Of a stretch of DNA of 64,000 nt, positions 1 to 10,400 are shown piece by piece. The notes beneath the pieces are model-generated. The model had not been told where the DNA came from, did not search any database, and saw nothing but the letters and a program-made list of their open reading frames with translations. The DNA is from Candidatus Zixiibacteriota bacterium (GTDB lineage Bacteria > Zixibacteria > MSB-5A5 > GN15 > FEB-12). The stretch is from the NCBI GenBank assembly GCA_034003725.1, contig JAVEYB010000003.1:113486-177485 (forward strand). The letters run 5' to 3'. The first letter of the stretch is position 1, and every line of letters starts with the position of its first letter. The translations under genes were made by a program, and so were the position numbers.

Positions 1-610
1 AGCCCATTTTGACCTCGTTTTTCCCGACCGAAAAACCCGGCCGGTCCGTCTCGATCACAAACGCCACAATCCCTTTGGTTCGGTGCTCTTTGCCGATCGT
101 GGCGAAAACGATGATGTAATCGGCGATCGAGCCCTGCGTCACCCACAACTTGGTTCCGTTGAGTACATAATCGTCGCCGTCCTCGGTGGCCAGAAGCGAC
201 AACGACGCCGCGTCGGAACCCGAACCCGCTTCGGATAACGAATACGCGGCCATTTTTTCTCCCGCGCACACGGGCGGCAGGTACTTCTTCTTCTGATCCT
301 CGGTACCGAATTCGAGCAGCGGCATGGCGAACAGCGAACCATGGACAGCGGCCACCAGCGCGTGCGAGGCGCAGCCGCGCGCCAGTTCTTCAATGGAAAT
401 CGTATACGCGAGGTTGCTCAAGCCCGTGCCGCCGTACGCTTCGGGCACCTTCACGCCCATCAGCCCCAGCTCGGCCATCTCGCGGATCACGTCGCGGTCA
501 AGCTCGGCGTTTTTGTCGAACTCCCCGGCTCTCGGAAACAACCGCTCGTCGGAGAATTTGCGTGCGACATCACGTACGTATTGTTCTTCTTCGGATAAAT
601 TGAAGTCCAT
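1..610 (-). CDS. Acyl-CoA dehydrogenase, N-terminal part (gene runs off the window)
   Basis: The reverse strand read from 610 encodes about 203 residues starting MDFNLSEEEQYVRDVARKF, the standard N-terminal helical domain of FAD-dependent acyl-CoA dehydrogenases. It continues into the middle beta domain with the flavin-contacting stretch AYSLSEAGSGSDAASL and KLWVTQGSIADY. These enzymes make the 2,3-enoyl-CoA in fatty-acid or branched-chain acyl-CoA oxidation and pass electrons to ETF. The ATG is preceded by GGGAGAG at suitable spacing. The C-terminal domain with the catalytic Glu lies outside the window, so substrate class cannot be assigned. Family call is firm. Confidence 0.93.
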   Translation of the reverse strand, partial: MDFNLSEEEQYVRDVARKFSDERLFPRAGEFDKNAELDRDVIREMAELGLMGVKVPEAYGGTGLSNLAYTISIEELARGCASHALVAAVHGSLFAMPLLEFGTEDQKKKYLPPVCAGEKMAAYSLSEAGSGSDAASLSLLATEDGDDYVLNGTKLWVTQGSIADYIIVFATIGKEHRTKGIVAFVIETDRPGFSVGKNEVKMG

Positions 611-848
611 ACGGCTCTCCCTGATTGGTGACGATTATGCTCATACGCTATATACGCAACCGAACCCGCACGCACCAGTCTTTTGCGCGCCGGTGAATCG
701 TGGAGGCAAGGCGCGGTCCCGGCCGAAATCGGTTGGACAACCTTCGTCCATTTGTGCATATTCCCTGCGACCGGAGACTCTGCCAATCACTACCGCTCAT
801 TCATTCGTGTCGTCGGAACGTGAAAACAAGCCGCGGAAGGAGACGTTT

Positions 849-1460
849 ATGCACAGGTCGAGAATCACACTCTGGCTTTTTGCCGTTCTCGTGATCATGG
901 TGGCGCCGGGAAGCGCACAGGAATCGACGAGCGAACAGGAGATGCAGGCGATGTACGAGCGGGCGATGATGCTCGCGCAGCCGGGACCGGAACACGAGAA
1001 GCTCGCCCGCTATGTCGGGACCTGGAACATGGAAACCAGATACTGGGCGTCCCCGGGAGCCGAGCCCATTGTCAGCGCCGGCGTTTCCGAATCGAAGATG
1101 ATCCTCGGCGGCCGATTCCTCGAGTCCGTCTGGACCAGCGGGGAAGGCGAGACGGCGGCGGAGGGCAGGTCTATCATGGGGTTCGACCGCCGTCACGAGG
1201 AGTACACCGTCGTCGGATTTGATACCTGGGGAACCTACTGGGTGTCCGCTCAGGGGCCGTACGACGACGAGACGAAGACGATCACGATGTACGGCGAAGA
1301 CAACGACCCGGTCTTCAAGAGCGTCCAGCAGTACGATTTCCGCATGACCGAGATTGACGACGATACCTTCACGTGGGAGGTGATCTTCTACAACCCGGAG
1401 ATTACGCAGGGCAGAGACGAATTCAAAATGGCAGAGATTCTCTATACGCGAAAGAAGTAG
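849..1460 (+). CDS. DUF1579-family secreted protein
   Basis: 203 residues. An N-terminal signal peptide (residues 1 to about 23, basic MHRSR then a hydrophobic core, cleavage near GSAQ) is followed by a DUF1579-like body: HEKLARYVGTWNMETRYW, a GGRFLESVW segment and IMGFDRRHEEYTVVGFD. DUF1579 proteins are predicted beta-barrel/lipocalin-like proteins of unknown function. The frame is open upstream to 324, but the start at 849 has a GGAAGGAG ribosome site 7 nt away and begins exactly with the signal peptide, so the upstream part is rejected. Divergent from the acyl-CoA dehydrogenase; a strong hairpin follows the stop. Confidence 0.85.
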   Translation: MHRSRITLWLFAVLVIMVAPGSAQESTSEQEMQAMYERAMMLAQPGPEHEKLARYVGTWNMETRYWASPGAEPIVSAGVSESKMILGGRFLESVWTSGEGETAAEGRSIMGFDRRHEEYTVVGFDTWGTYWVSAQGPYDDETKTITMYGEDNDPVFKSVQQYDFRMTEIDDDTFTWEVIFYNPEITQGRDEFKMAEILYTRKK

Positions 1461-1485
1461 CCGTCGCCCGCGGCGCGCCGCGTGT

Positions 1486-1518
1486 GCCGCCCCGGCGAGT
1501 CCGGGGCGGCCGGTCTTC
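1486..1518. terminator. GC-rich hairpin terminator between convergent genes
   Basis: GCCGCCCCGG (1486-1495) and CCGGGGCGGC (1501-1510) form a perfect 10-bp stem with a 5-nt loop, followed on the plus strand by the pyrimidine-rich CGGTCTTCTTAT. It sits between the stop of the plus-strand DUF1579 gene and the stop of the minus-strand methyltransferase, so it could end both transcripts. Confidence 0.7.
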
Positions 1519-2256
1519 TTATACGGATCCCGCCGCGTTCCCTTTGCGCAGCACTATCGTGTAGCCGGTCTTCTCGTAGGGATAGACGCCGAGCGCGTCG
1601 AGCACGCGCTTGGGTACCTGAATCAGAAGATCGAGCCACCGGTACCGCGAGCCCCAGCCGTCGTTCATATCCCGCCTGGACAGATAGCGGAAGACCAGGT
1701 CGGCGACCGTGTACCCGGTGGAGATTGACTCCGACGAACGGTTGCGCCCCGGATCGCAAAGATAATGGATGAAGACTCCCGGATTGTACGGCCGGACATG
1801 GCTCAGGTCGCTGTAAAAGCCCGCCCACAACATCGGTGTCGATATTACCATCACGCCTCCCGGCAGCAATACCCGATCGATTTCCCGGAGCAGGGCGAGC
1901 AGCTGGTCGGGACCGAGGTGCTCGACCATATGGCTGCTGTGTACCAGGCTTACCGATCGGTCGTCAAACGGGAGCCGATCGGGCGCCCGGTACAGGAGTA
2001 CACGCTCAAAACGCGATGACAGCGCGCGAACCGTTTCCGGGTTAGCGTCCAGCAGATATGTCCGGTCGTTTCGTGCCGTCAGCTTCAGATGATCGACAAA
2101 GCCGCCGTCGCCGGAACCGATATCCACGATGATCGCCTCCGCCGACGCCGGCACATACCTCGCCGCGATCTCGTAGTACCGCCGCCGATCCATCGTGCTG
2201 TACGTCGCGCGCTGGCTGTACCCGGCGCTCCAGGATTTGACCTTGTCGGATAACAT
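1519..2256 (-). CDS. Class I SAM-dependent methyltransferase
   Basis: 245 residues. The Rossmann motif I AIIVDIGSGDGGFVDHL, a motif II acid region (YLLDANPE), and the later SSHMVEHLGPDQLL and LLPGGVMVISTP segments are typical of Methyltransf_11/25 enzymes that move a methyl group from SAM. The C-terminal third has no recognisable substrate domain. The frame begins 18 nt earlier, but only the ATG at 2256 has a good ribosome site (GGGAGAAG, 5 nt spacer), so I start there. It lies 89 nt downstream of the tandem DsrC gene on the same strand and may be co-transcribed. Substrate unknown. Confidence 0.82.
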   Translation of the reverse strand: MLSDKVKSWSAGYSQRATYSTMDRRRYYEIAARYVPASAEAIIVDIGSGDGGFVDHLKLTARNDRTYLLDANPETVRALSSRFERVLLYRAPDRLPFDDRSVSLVHSSHMVEHLGPDQLLALLREIDRVLLPGGVMVISTPMLWAGFYSDLSHVRPYNPGVFIHYLCDPGRNRSSESISTGYTVADLVFRYLSRRDMNDGWGSRYRWLDLLIQVPKRVLDALGVYPYEKTGYTIVLRKGNAAGSV

Positions 2257-2345
2257 CGATCTTCTCCCACGCATTGAAATGGTAAATCAGCGCCGCAGAT
2301 GATCTTTTCCCGTTGCCCGGTAACTAATGATTCAGATACTAGTAT

Positions 2346-3002
2346 TTATCGGACGTGAAGCCCGGCGATCTTCACCGCTCCCCGGTGGTACCCGTCGGGA
2401 AACAACCGCTGAAATCTCTCCAGGTTGAGTCCGTTGTCCGCGCAGGTTTCATAGATCGTCGGTACCGTGCCGGTTGCGGTGAACCTGTCCCGAAGATAGT
2501 AGATGATCTGCCAGTGATATTGTGTCAGGTACTCCGGCATCTTCAATTCGTACGCCTTCAGCAGGGCGAAGCGCTCGTCCCACTGGCTCGGGTCCGTGAG
2601 AAACCCCTGGTAGTCCACGTTGTACGTCTTTTTCTCGTAGACGTACTCGTGATGTTTCAGGTTTTCCTCGATCCAGTAATGCTGGAACATACCTTCGCGG
2701 TAGGTGATACCGGCCAGTTTGCAGGCGCCCCGCAGGTAGCCGGTGGGGAAGAGCTTTTCGAGATCGCCCAGCCCGAGGTCGTTGTTTTTGCAGGCCACAT
2801 ACACCAGCGGGCAGATATTCATGCGGTCGAATTCCTGCCTGATGAACCGTATCACGCGCCAGTGCGCCTCGGTCAGGCCGCCGGTGATCTTGACGGACTC
2901 CGCCATCCCCTCGGCAAAGCCCTCATCCCAATCTTCCGGATTCAGCAGAAATCCGTGAGAGTCCACCTTATATTGCTTTCCGGAATGTTCGAATATGGCC
3001 AT
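2346..3002 (-). CDS. Tandem DsrC/TusE-family protein (two DsrC domains in one chain)
   Basis: 218 residues containing two consecutive DsrC/TusE folds. Domain 1 (about 1-105) has GFLLNPEDWDE, LTEAHWRVIRFIRQEF and LFPTGYLRGACKLAGI. Domain 2 (about 118-218) has GFLTDPSQWDE, LTQYHWQIIYYLRDRF and LFPDGYHRGAVKIAGL. DsrC/TusE proteins carry sulfur on C-terminal cysteines in dissimilatory sulfur metabolism or tRNA thiolation. Domain 1 keeps the inner cysteine (Cys94), domain 2 has Val210 there, and neither domain has the usual penultimate cysteine of the flexible arm. The frame is open to a TTG at 3032; the ATG at 3002 behind GGTAGGTG matches the usual family start. Classical sulfur relay is therefore doubtful; a regulatory or divergent role is possible. 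Confidence 0.82.
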   Translation of the reverse strand: MAIFEHSGKQYKVDSHGFLLNPEDWDEGFAEGMAESVKITGGLTEAHWRVIRFIRQEFDRMNICPLVYVACKNNDLGLGDLEKLFPTGYLRGACKLAGITYREGMFQHYWIEENLKHHEYVYEKKTYNVDYQGFLTDPSQWDERFALLKAYELKMPEYLTQYHWQIIYYLRDRFTATGTVPTIYETCADNGLNLERFQRLFPDGYHRGAVKIAGLHVR

Positions 3003-3039
3003 CGGTACACCTACCCAGTTGTGTTGTCGCAACCATGGC

Positions 3040-3079
3040 GGCGTCGCGACCGGCCAAAGCCGGCCTCCGTCGCGTCGCC
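3040..3079. repeat. Long imperfect inverted repeat (hairpin)
   Basis: GGCGTCGCGAC (3040-3050) is complementary to GTCGCGTCGCC (3069-3079) with one mismatch, and an inner CGGC/GCCG adds four more pairs. It fills the 80-nt gap between the outer-membrane protein stop and the DsrC start, so in the minus-strand transcript it could stabilise the upstream mRNA or attenuate. There is no T-run. Confidence 0.5.
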
Positions 3080-3082
3080 GCT

Positions 3083-3781
3083 CTAGAACGTATATCCCAG
3101 CATAATCAGAAACGACTCGTTTGTCACCTCAACCGCGCCGCCCGAGGCGGCGTCACTGAAATCAAACTGGTAAACAAACTCGGCGACTATCGCGCCGACC
3201 GGTCCGTAGCCGTACTCGAGTCCGATGCCCGCCGATCCGCCGTACACAAACGTCTCGTACATCCGGGCAAGTATCGACGAGGACTCGGAATCGTCGTTGA
3301 TCTTCCAGTCGATCCGTGGACCCGCGAGCACATACGGCCGATACTTCGCCGCCGGCAGAATTGCTTTAACATGCACGGGAAACACGATATAGTCGACGCG
3401 GTCGTCGAGCTTCAGTGATCCGATCGGCTCTGGCGATGTCTCCGACGTCCGTATCAGCTCGACAGAGCTGCCCCGCTGGACGAACCCCAGTTCGGGCTGA
3501 AGCGAGAGCACCGGTGTGAGATTGAATTCCGCCAGGACCATCACGGCCAGACCGGTTCGCGGATCACGCTCGAATGCAAGTGTGCCGTTGTCGTACTCGT
3601 AATCCTGGTTTGAGATTGACAACCCCGCCTTGGCGCCGAAAATGACGGGCCCGGCGCCGGCCGGCACGGCCGCAGCGCCACAGGCCAGTGCGACGAAAAC
3701 CAGTGCCCTGGTCATTCGACGAGTACGACTCGAGCGGCTGCCGCTCCGGCCGCGCGGATTGGAATCGTTGGCGTTTTCCAT
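3083..3781 (-). CDS. PorT-like outer-membrane beta-barrel protein
   Basis: 232 residues. A basic N-terminus is followed by a hydrophobic signal segment (about 23-43, ALVFVALACGAAAVPAGAG). Then come alternating amphipathic strands typical of an eight-stranded outer-membrane barrel: FGAKAGLSIS, LSLQPELGFVQRG, IVFPVHVKAIL, YVLAGPRIDW, GGSAGIGLEYGYG, and a C-terminal LIMLGYTF ending in phenylalanine, as in BAM-inserted proteins. The pattern matches porin-like/PorT-family barrels of the FCB group. The ATG has GGGAGGTG upstream and a near-consensus promoter lies about 25 nt further back. Ligand unknown. Confidence 0.78.
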   Translation of the reverse strand: MENANDSNPRGRSGSRSSRTRRMTRALVFVALACGAAAVPAGAGPVIFGAKAGLSISNQDYEYDNGTLAFERDPRTGLAVMVLAEFNLTPVLSLQPELGFVQRGSSVELIRTSETSPEPIGSLKLDDRVDYIVFPVHVKAILPAAKYRPYVLAGPRIDWKINDDSESSSILARMYETFVYGGSAGIGLEYGYGPVGAIVAEFVYQFDFSDAASGGAVEVTNESFLIMLGYTF

Positions 3782-3805
3782 TGTGCACCTCCCGGCGACA
3801 GTGTA

Positions 3806-3833
3806 AGAATACCCCGTCTGGTTCCGTTGTCAA
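3806..3833 (-). promoter_or_regulatory. Sigma70-type promoter for the outer-membrane protein gene
   Basis: On the minus strand TTGACA (3828-3833), a 16-nt spacer and TATTCT (3806-3811) precede the ATG at 3781. This is a perfect -35 and a good -10. Confidence 0.6.
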
Positions 3834-3965
3834 CAAGTTATAGACGAATCGACTCTCGTCTCGACTTATCCTTGTTACGCGCGTGATATTTTTGTTTTAC
3901 GCGGTACACGCAGCGATTATCTTCGTTCCGGTTATCGCGGCGTCCTGACTCCATTTTAGCGAGCT

Positions 3966-4946
3966 ATGGGACAAGCGCATATGAGTGAACAAGTGCCTCA
4001 CAGCGGGTCGACCGCGCAGGCGGACATGCCGCAGGATTCAACTGTCCGCCCCGCCATCCCGTACGGATGGCTTCGCGCGTTGATCTATTTCGTGGTCTAC
4101 CTGGTTGCCACCATCGCGATGTCCATCGTTGCGGTTATCGCCACCGGAGCAACCTCCAACGAGGAATTCGTGGCCCTCCTGGACAAGCCCGTGATGATCG
4201 GGCTCGAACTCATGCAGATAGTGGCGGCGCTGGTTCTCACATGGCTGTTTCGGCGGTTTCTCGACCGCCGGAGCTTCGTGTCACTCGGGTTCTCTCTGCC
4301 GCGCTGGGCGAGAATCGATCTGATTGCCGGTCTGCTCTGGGGCGTCGGTTTGGTGACGACAATCTTTCTGATTCAATGGATTCTTGGATGGGTGCGTGTG
4401 GTCGGGGTGTCGTGGCCGGTGGGTTCGCTTGCGATCATGGCGCTGGTCATCGCGATGGCCGCGTCACGCGAGGAAATCATCATGCGCGGCTACATGCTGC
4501 ACAACGTCATGCAATCCGCCAACAAGTACGTCGCGCTGATGCTGATAGCGGCGCTTTTCGCGCTCTCTCACGGTTTGAATCCGAACATATCATTCATCGG
4601 GCTGGCCAATATCGTAATCGCCGGGTTGCTGCTGGGAGTCTACTATATTCACCGCGGCAACCTGTGGTTCCCGATCGGCCTGCACGTCGGCTGGAACTAC
4701 TTCCAGGGGGCGGTCTGGGGCTCGCCGGTGAGCGGTATCACCCTGCCGGGTATCGTGCAGATCGAGTTCACCGGGCCCGAACTGTGGACCGGCGGCTTGT
4801 TTGGTTTCGAAGCGTCGCCGATCACGACAATCGTCACCGTGCTGGCGACCATCATGATTCACGTTCGATACCGGGCGGAGGCCGGTGTCGGCGCGATTGC
4901 ACCGTCGCGACAAGACACTGACACCCCTCCGCCGATGCCTCGTTGA
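3966..4946 (+). CDS. CPBP-family intramembrane metalloprotease (CAAX-type)
   Basis: 326 residues with about eight hydrophobic segments. The ABI/CPBP signature is present: REEIIMRGYML (EExxxR motif, about residues 168-178), the second motif LFALSHGLNPN with its histidine, and the third HVGWNYFQG (HxxxN). Members cleave prenylated proteins or bacteriocin-type peptides in the membrane, or act as membrane chaperones; the bacterial substrate is usually unknown. The soluble N-terminus (about 35 residues) is extended. An alternative ATG lies 15 nt downstream and neither start has a strong ribosome site. The gene ends 3 nt before the convergent acetyl-CoA synthetase stop. Confidence 0.87.
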   Translation: MGQAHMSEQVPHSGSTAQADMPQDSTVRPAIPYGWLRALIYFVVYLVATIAMSIVAVIATGATSNEEFVALLDKPVMIGLELMQIVAALVLTWLFRRFLDRRSFVSLGFSLPRWARIDLIAGLLWGVGLVTTIFLIQWILGWVRVVGVSWPVGSLAIMALVIAMAASREEIIMRGYMLHNVMQSANKYVALMLIAALFALSHGLNPNISFIGLANIVIAGLLLGVYYIHRGNLWFPIGLHVGWNYFQGAVWGSPVSGITLPGIVQIEFTGPELWTGGLFGFEASPITTIVTVLATIMIHVRYRAEAGVGAIAPSRQDTDTPPPMPR

Positions 4947-4949
4947 TCG

Positions 4950-6917
<1,968 letters not shown>

Positions 6918-6950
6918 AGCGATCTCCTGTAACTCGGGTTTAGCGAACAA

Positions 6951-6978
6951 TATGTATATATCTTGTCCATATTGTCAA
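6951..6978 (-). promoter_or_regulatory. Promoter for acs
   Basis: Minus-strand TTGACA (6973-6978), a 16-nt spacer and TACATA (6951-6956) lie 34 nt before the acs ATG. Alternative -10 hexamers overlap in the AT-rich TATATACATATT. Confidence 0.6.
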
Positions 6979-7415
6979 GTCCCTCGGGGAGACGCGATAC
7001 GGGCTGGCGAATCATCCGAGATCGGGCCCCGGCAGCCCGCCGTCACCACCCGGTTAGGCAACGGTTAGCACATTTTAGAACGGCAACTTCATAATCCGTC
7101 CGTCCCGGACGCGGAATCGTTCTGAACTTGTTTGACGGCAGACAGATAAGGGACAGGTACGGGTTGGCCCGGTTCTTGCAGTGAAGGGGGCGAACTCAAG
7201 GCTCTTTCGCCTTGACTAAGATGGTCTTTATGATATATTACCAGCGACTTAGGAGAGCTCGTTTACCACAACGAATTACTGCATTTTTTCAAAGTCTTCG
7301 GTTAACAGATCAGACACCATGCCGCAGTTATTGCGGAAGTGGGGGCCGCACCCGCTATCAGTCTGTCCCGAAGGCCATTAGTGCGAGTTAGACATTGATC
7401 TCATCTGGAGGAAAG
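6979..7415. other. Long non-coding leader between acs and the giant surface-protein gene
   Basis: About 440 nt without a credible ORF. It contains the promoter described at 7212-7239 and thus a 5' untranslated leader of roughly 170 nt for the giant gene. I see no tRNA, riboswitch or terminator with confidence. Confidence 0.5.
7212..7239 (+). promoter_or_regulatory. Candidate promoter of the giant surface-protein gene
   Basis: TTGACT (7212-7217), a 16-nt spacer and TATATT (7234-7239) match the sigma70 pattern in an otherwise non-coding stretch. The ATG is about 175 nt downstream, leaving a long leader. Confidence 0.45.
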
Positions 7416-10400
7416 ATGAAGAGGTTAGGGTCATATCTTGCCATCCTCACCATTGTATTTTTTGCCTCTGCCGGCATTGCCAGCGCCGATCCCGAGTGGG
7501 TTCCGAACCTGACCGTTCCGAACGACAGCTCGGTTGTTTTTTGCCTGCCCGATTCCATCTGTTTTGAAATCGCCGGCTACGACGAGGATGTCGAGGATAC
7601 ACTGCGCCTGACGATCATTCAGCCCGACGGCACGCGGCTGTATGAAAAGTACAACACAAACGCCTTTACGCGCCAGATCTGCTTCGAGCCGGATACCGCC
7701 GGCGTCTACATGTGGCGTTTCAGACTTCGCGACCGTTATGATCGCTGGGTGGAAGACACCGTTTCGTATACGGTGTCGTTCAACGAACCGCCGACTATTG
7801 TCTGTCCGCAACCGCAGACGTTTTATACCTGTACCGTCGATACGTTCTGCTTTACGGTTGACGCGATGGACCCGGAATTCGGCCTGCTGACGTTTAACGT
7901 CCTGTCCGGTAACGCGACGATCGATGGCAAGACGGTCTGCGTGATCGGCGGCGAGGACGCGCAGTTTGATGTCGTGGTTGAGGTGGTTGATGAGTGCGCT
8001 CACGCCGACACATGCGTCGTGCCCGTGACCATCCAGGGCAACCGCCCGCCCGTAGTCAGCCTGCCCGCCGACTTCGAAGTTGCACTCTGTACGGGCGAGG
8101 AGATATGTATCCCCAACGCCTACGCCGATGACCCTGACTTCGATCTCGAGTCCGTGTTTACCAACGTCGGGTACTACGACGATCAGTCGAACCGTGTCTG
8201 CTTTACCGCCGACACCACCGGCCTGTACACCATCACGCTGACCGCCGTGGATTCCTGCGGCGCTCAGGATGAAGACACTATCCTCGTAACCGTTACCGTT
8301 GCCCCTTCACCGGTGATCGACCTCGGGCCCGACCGCTCCATCACGTTGTGCGAGTCGGGTGAGATCTGCCTCGATGGAATCGTCATTGACGGCGACTTCT
8401 CAACGCTGTCGATCGGCTACGGTGAATATGATCCCGAAGCCGGTACGATCTGTTTCGCGCCGGACACGTCGGGCGTGTATACGATTTTCGTGTTCGGCCG
8501 CGATCAATGCGAACGCGAGGTGGCCGACACGGTATACGTCACGGTCGAGCTCAATGCCCCGCCGACTATAAGCGATTTCGACGATATCGCGATTCACCTG
8601 TGTTCTCCGCAGCAAGTCTGTCTTGAGCCGACGATATTCGATCCCGACGGCGACATCGTGTCGGTCGTCCCGAGTGTCGGACAGTATTCCGACGGAAAAG
8701 TCTGTTTCTACCCGTACAGCAAGGGCCTGTATACGGTCGTCCTGACCGTTACCGATTCCTGCGGCCACGTCACAACCGACACCGCGCTCGTCACCGTGAC
8801 CACCGATCAGGACATAAACCTCGTATGCCCCGGCGACACGACCGTCTTTTTGTGCAGCCCGGACACGCTTCGGTTCCCTGTCGGCGGCATCCCTGACAAC
8901 GCTACAGTGACGGTCGGCGGCACCAACGCCAACTGGGACCCCGAAACCAACGAAATCTGGTTCTACTCCGACTGCTGCCTTGAAAACGAGTTGACGGTCA
9001 CGGCGACCACCGAGTGCGGCTCCTACTCGTGCAGTTTCGTCGTGTATGTCCAGACAAACTCCGCGCCGCTCGTGACGCTGCCGCAGGATACGTCGATCGT
9101 CGCCTGCGACCCGCTTGACGTTTGCCTGCCGGTCGGTATCGGCGATATCGATAACAACATCGAGTCGGTCGTCGTCTCGGGCGTCGAAGGCGCCTATTAC
9201 GATGACTATCGCGGAACGATTTGCTTCAGCGCTCCGGAATCCGGCGTTTACTCCTTGACGGTGGAAGTCACCGATGCATGCGGCGAAGCGCGCTCCCGGT
9301 CCATCGACGTTACGGTCGCCCTGAACGGAGCGCCGTCCATCAGCGTCGAGAATACGCAGGTGACTGTCGTCCAGTGCGAACCCGCCGAAGTTTGCGTGCC
9401 GTTTTCGTACACCGACGACGGCTCGTTCGAAATCACCACCTCGTTCGGTGAACTCCAGCTCACCGGACCGGGGATGGGCCAGATCTGTTTTACGCCGGAA
9501 TCAATTCCCGGTACGTTTCCCATTGGCCTCGTCATTACCGATGACTGCGGATCCGCGGACTCGGTCACCGTTACTGTCACTATCGACCAGGCGCCGTCCA
9601 CCGAGATTACGTGCCCCGTCGTAGAGCCTGTCTATCTTTGCGATACCGCCACCCTCACTGTCCCGGTCGAGATCACCGGCTACACCGGAGATGTCACCGC
9701 CACATACGGCCAGTGGGCCGACGGCGTCCTCAGTTTCCTCGCGGATACCAGCGGCACCTATGAAATCACCATCGTTGCCAATGCCGACTGCAACACCGAC
9801 ACGTGTCTGCTCGTGGTGACGGTCGATATCACCGACCCCGTGGAGATCGTCTGCCCTGAGAACCGGAATTTCTTCTTCTGCGAGTCGCCGCAGACAATCG
9901 AAATCCCGCTCACGATTAACGGCGTCGCCGATGACATCACTATCCTGCCCGAAACGGCTGAGTATGTCGACGGCATGATTCGTTTGAACGTGACGGAAAG
10001 CGGCGAGTATGGATTTACGGTCATCGCCTCGAATACGTGCAATACGGATACCTGCGAGTTCACGGCGACCGTCGACTTCAATGTCGCTCCGCAGATCGTG
10101 CTGGCCGATGACACGACAATCGTCCTGTGTGAACTGCCCGCCGAGATCCAGTTTCCGTATCACGTGATCAACCCCGACGACGGCCTGATCGAAGTGCGTA
10201 CCACCCTGGGGATCGTCAATGACAGCATCATCCGGTTCAACGCCAACGAAGCAGGCGTGTATGAGATGATCGTCTCGGCCATTGACGACTGCGGCCTCGT
10301 CGCCAAGGATACCGCGTATATTACGATTGAGCTGGGCGAGACGGTTGTGCTCGACTGCCCGCAGTCCCCGATCAATATCGATGTAGTCGTCCCGGAAACC

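Noticed and set aside
324-848. Plus-strand extension upstream of the DUF1579 gene
   Set aside because: It overlaps the real acyl-CoA dehydrogenase gene on the other strand and precedes a clear signal peptide and ribosome site at 849.
6979-7415. A tRNA or riboswitch in the long leader
   Set aside because: No cloverleaf, T-loop (GGTTCGA-like) or known aptamer core could be recognised by eye.
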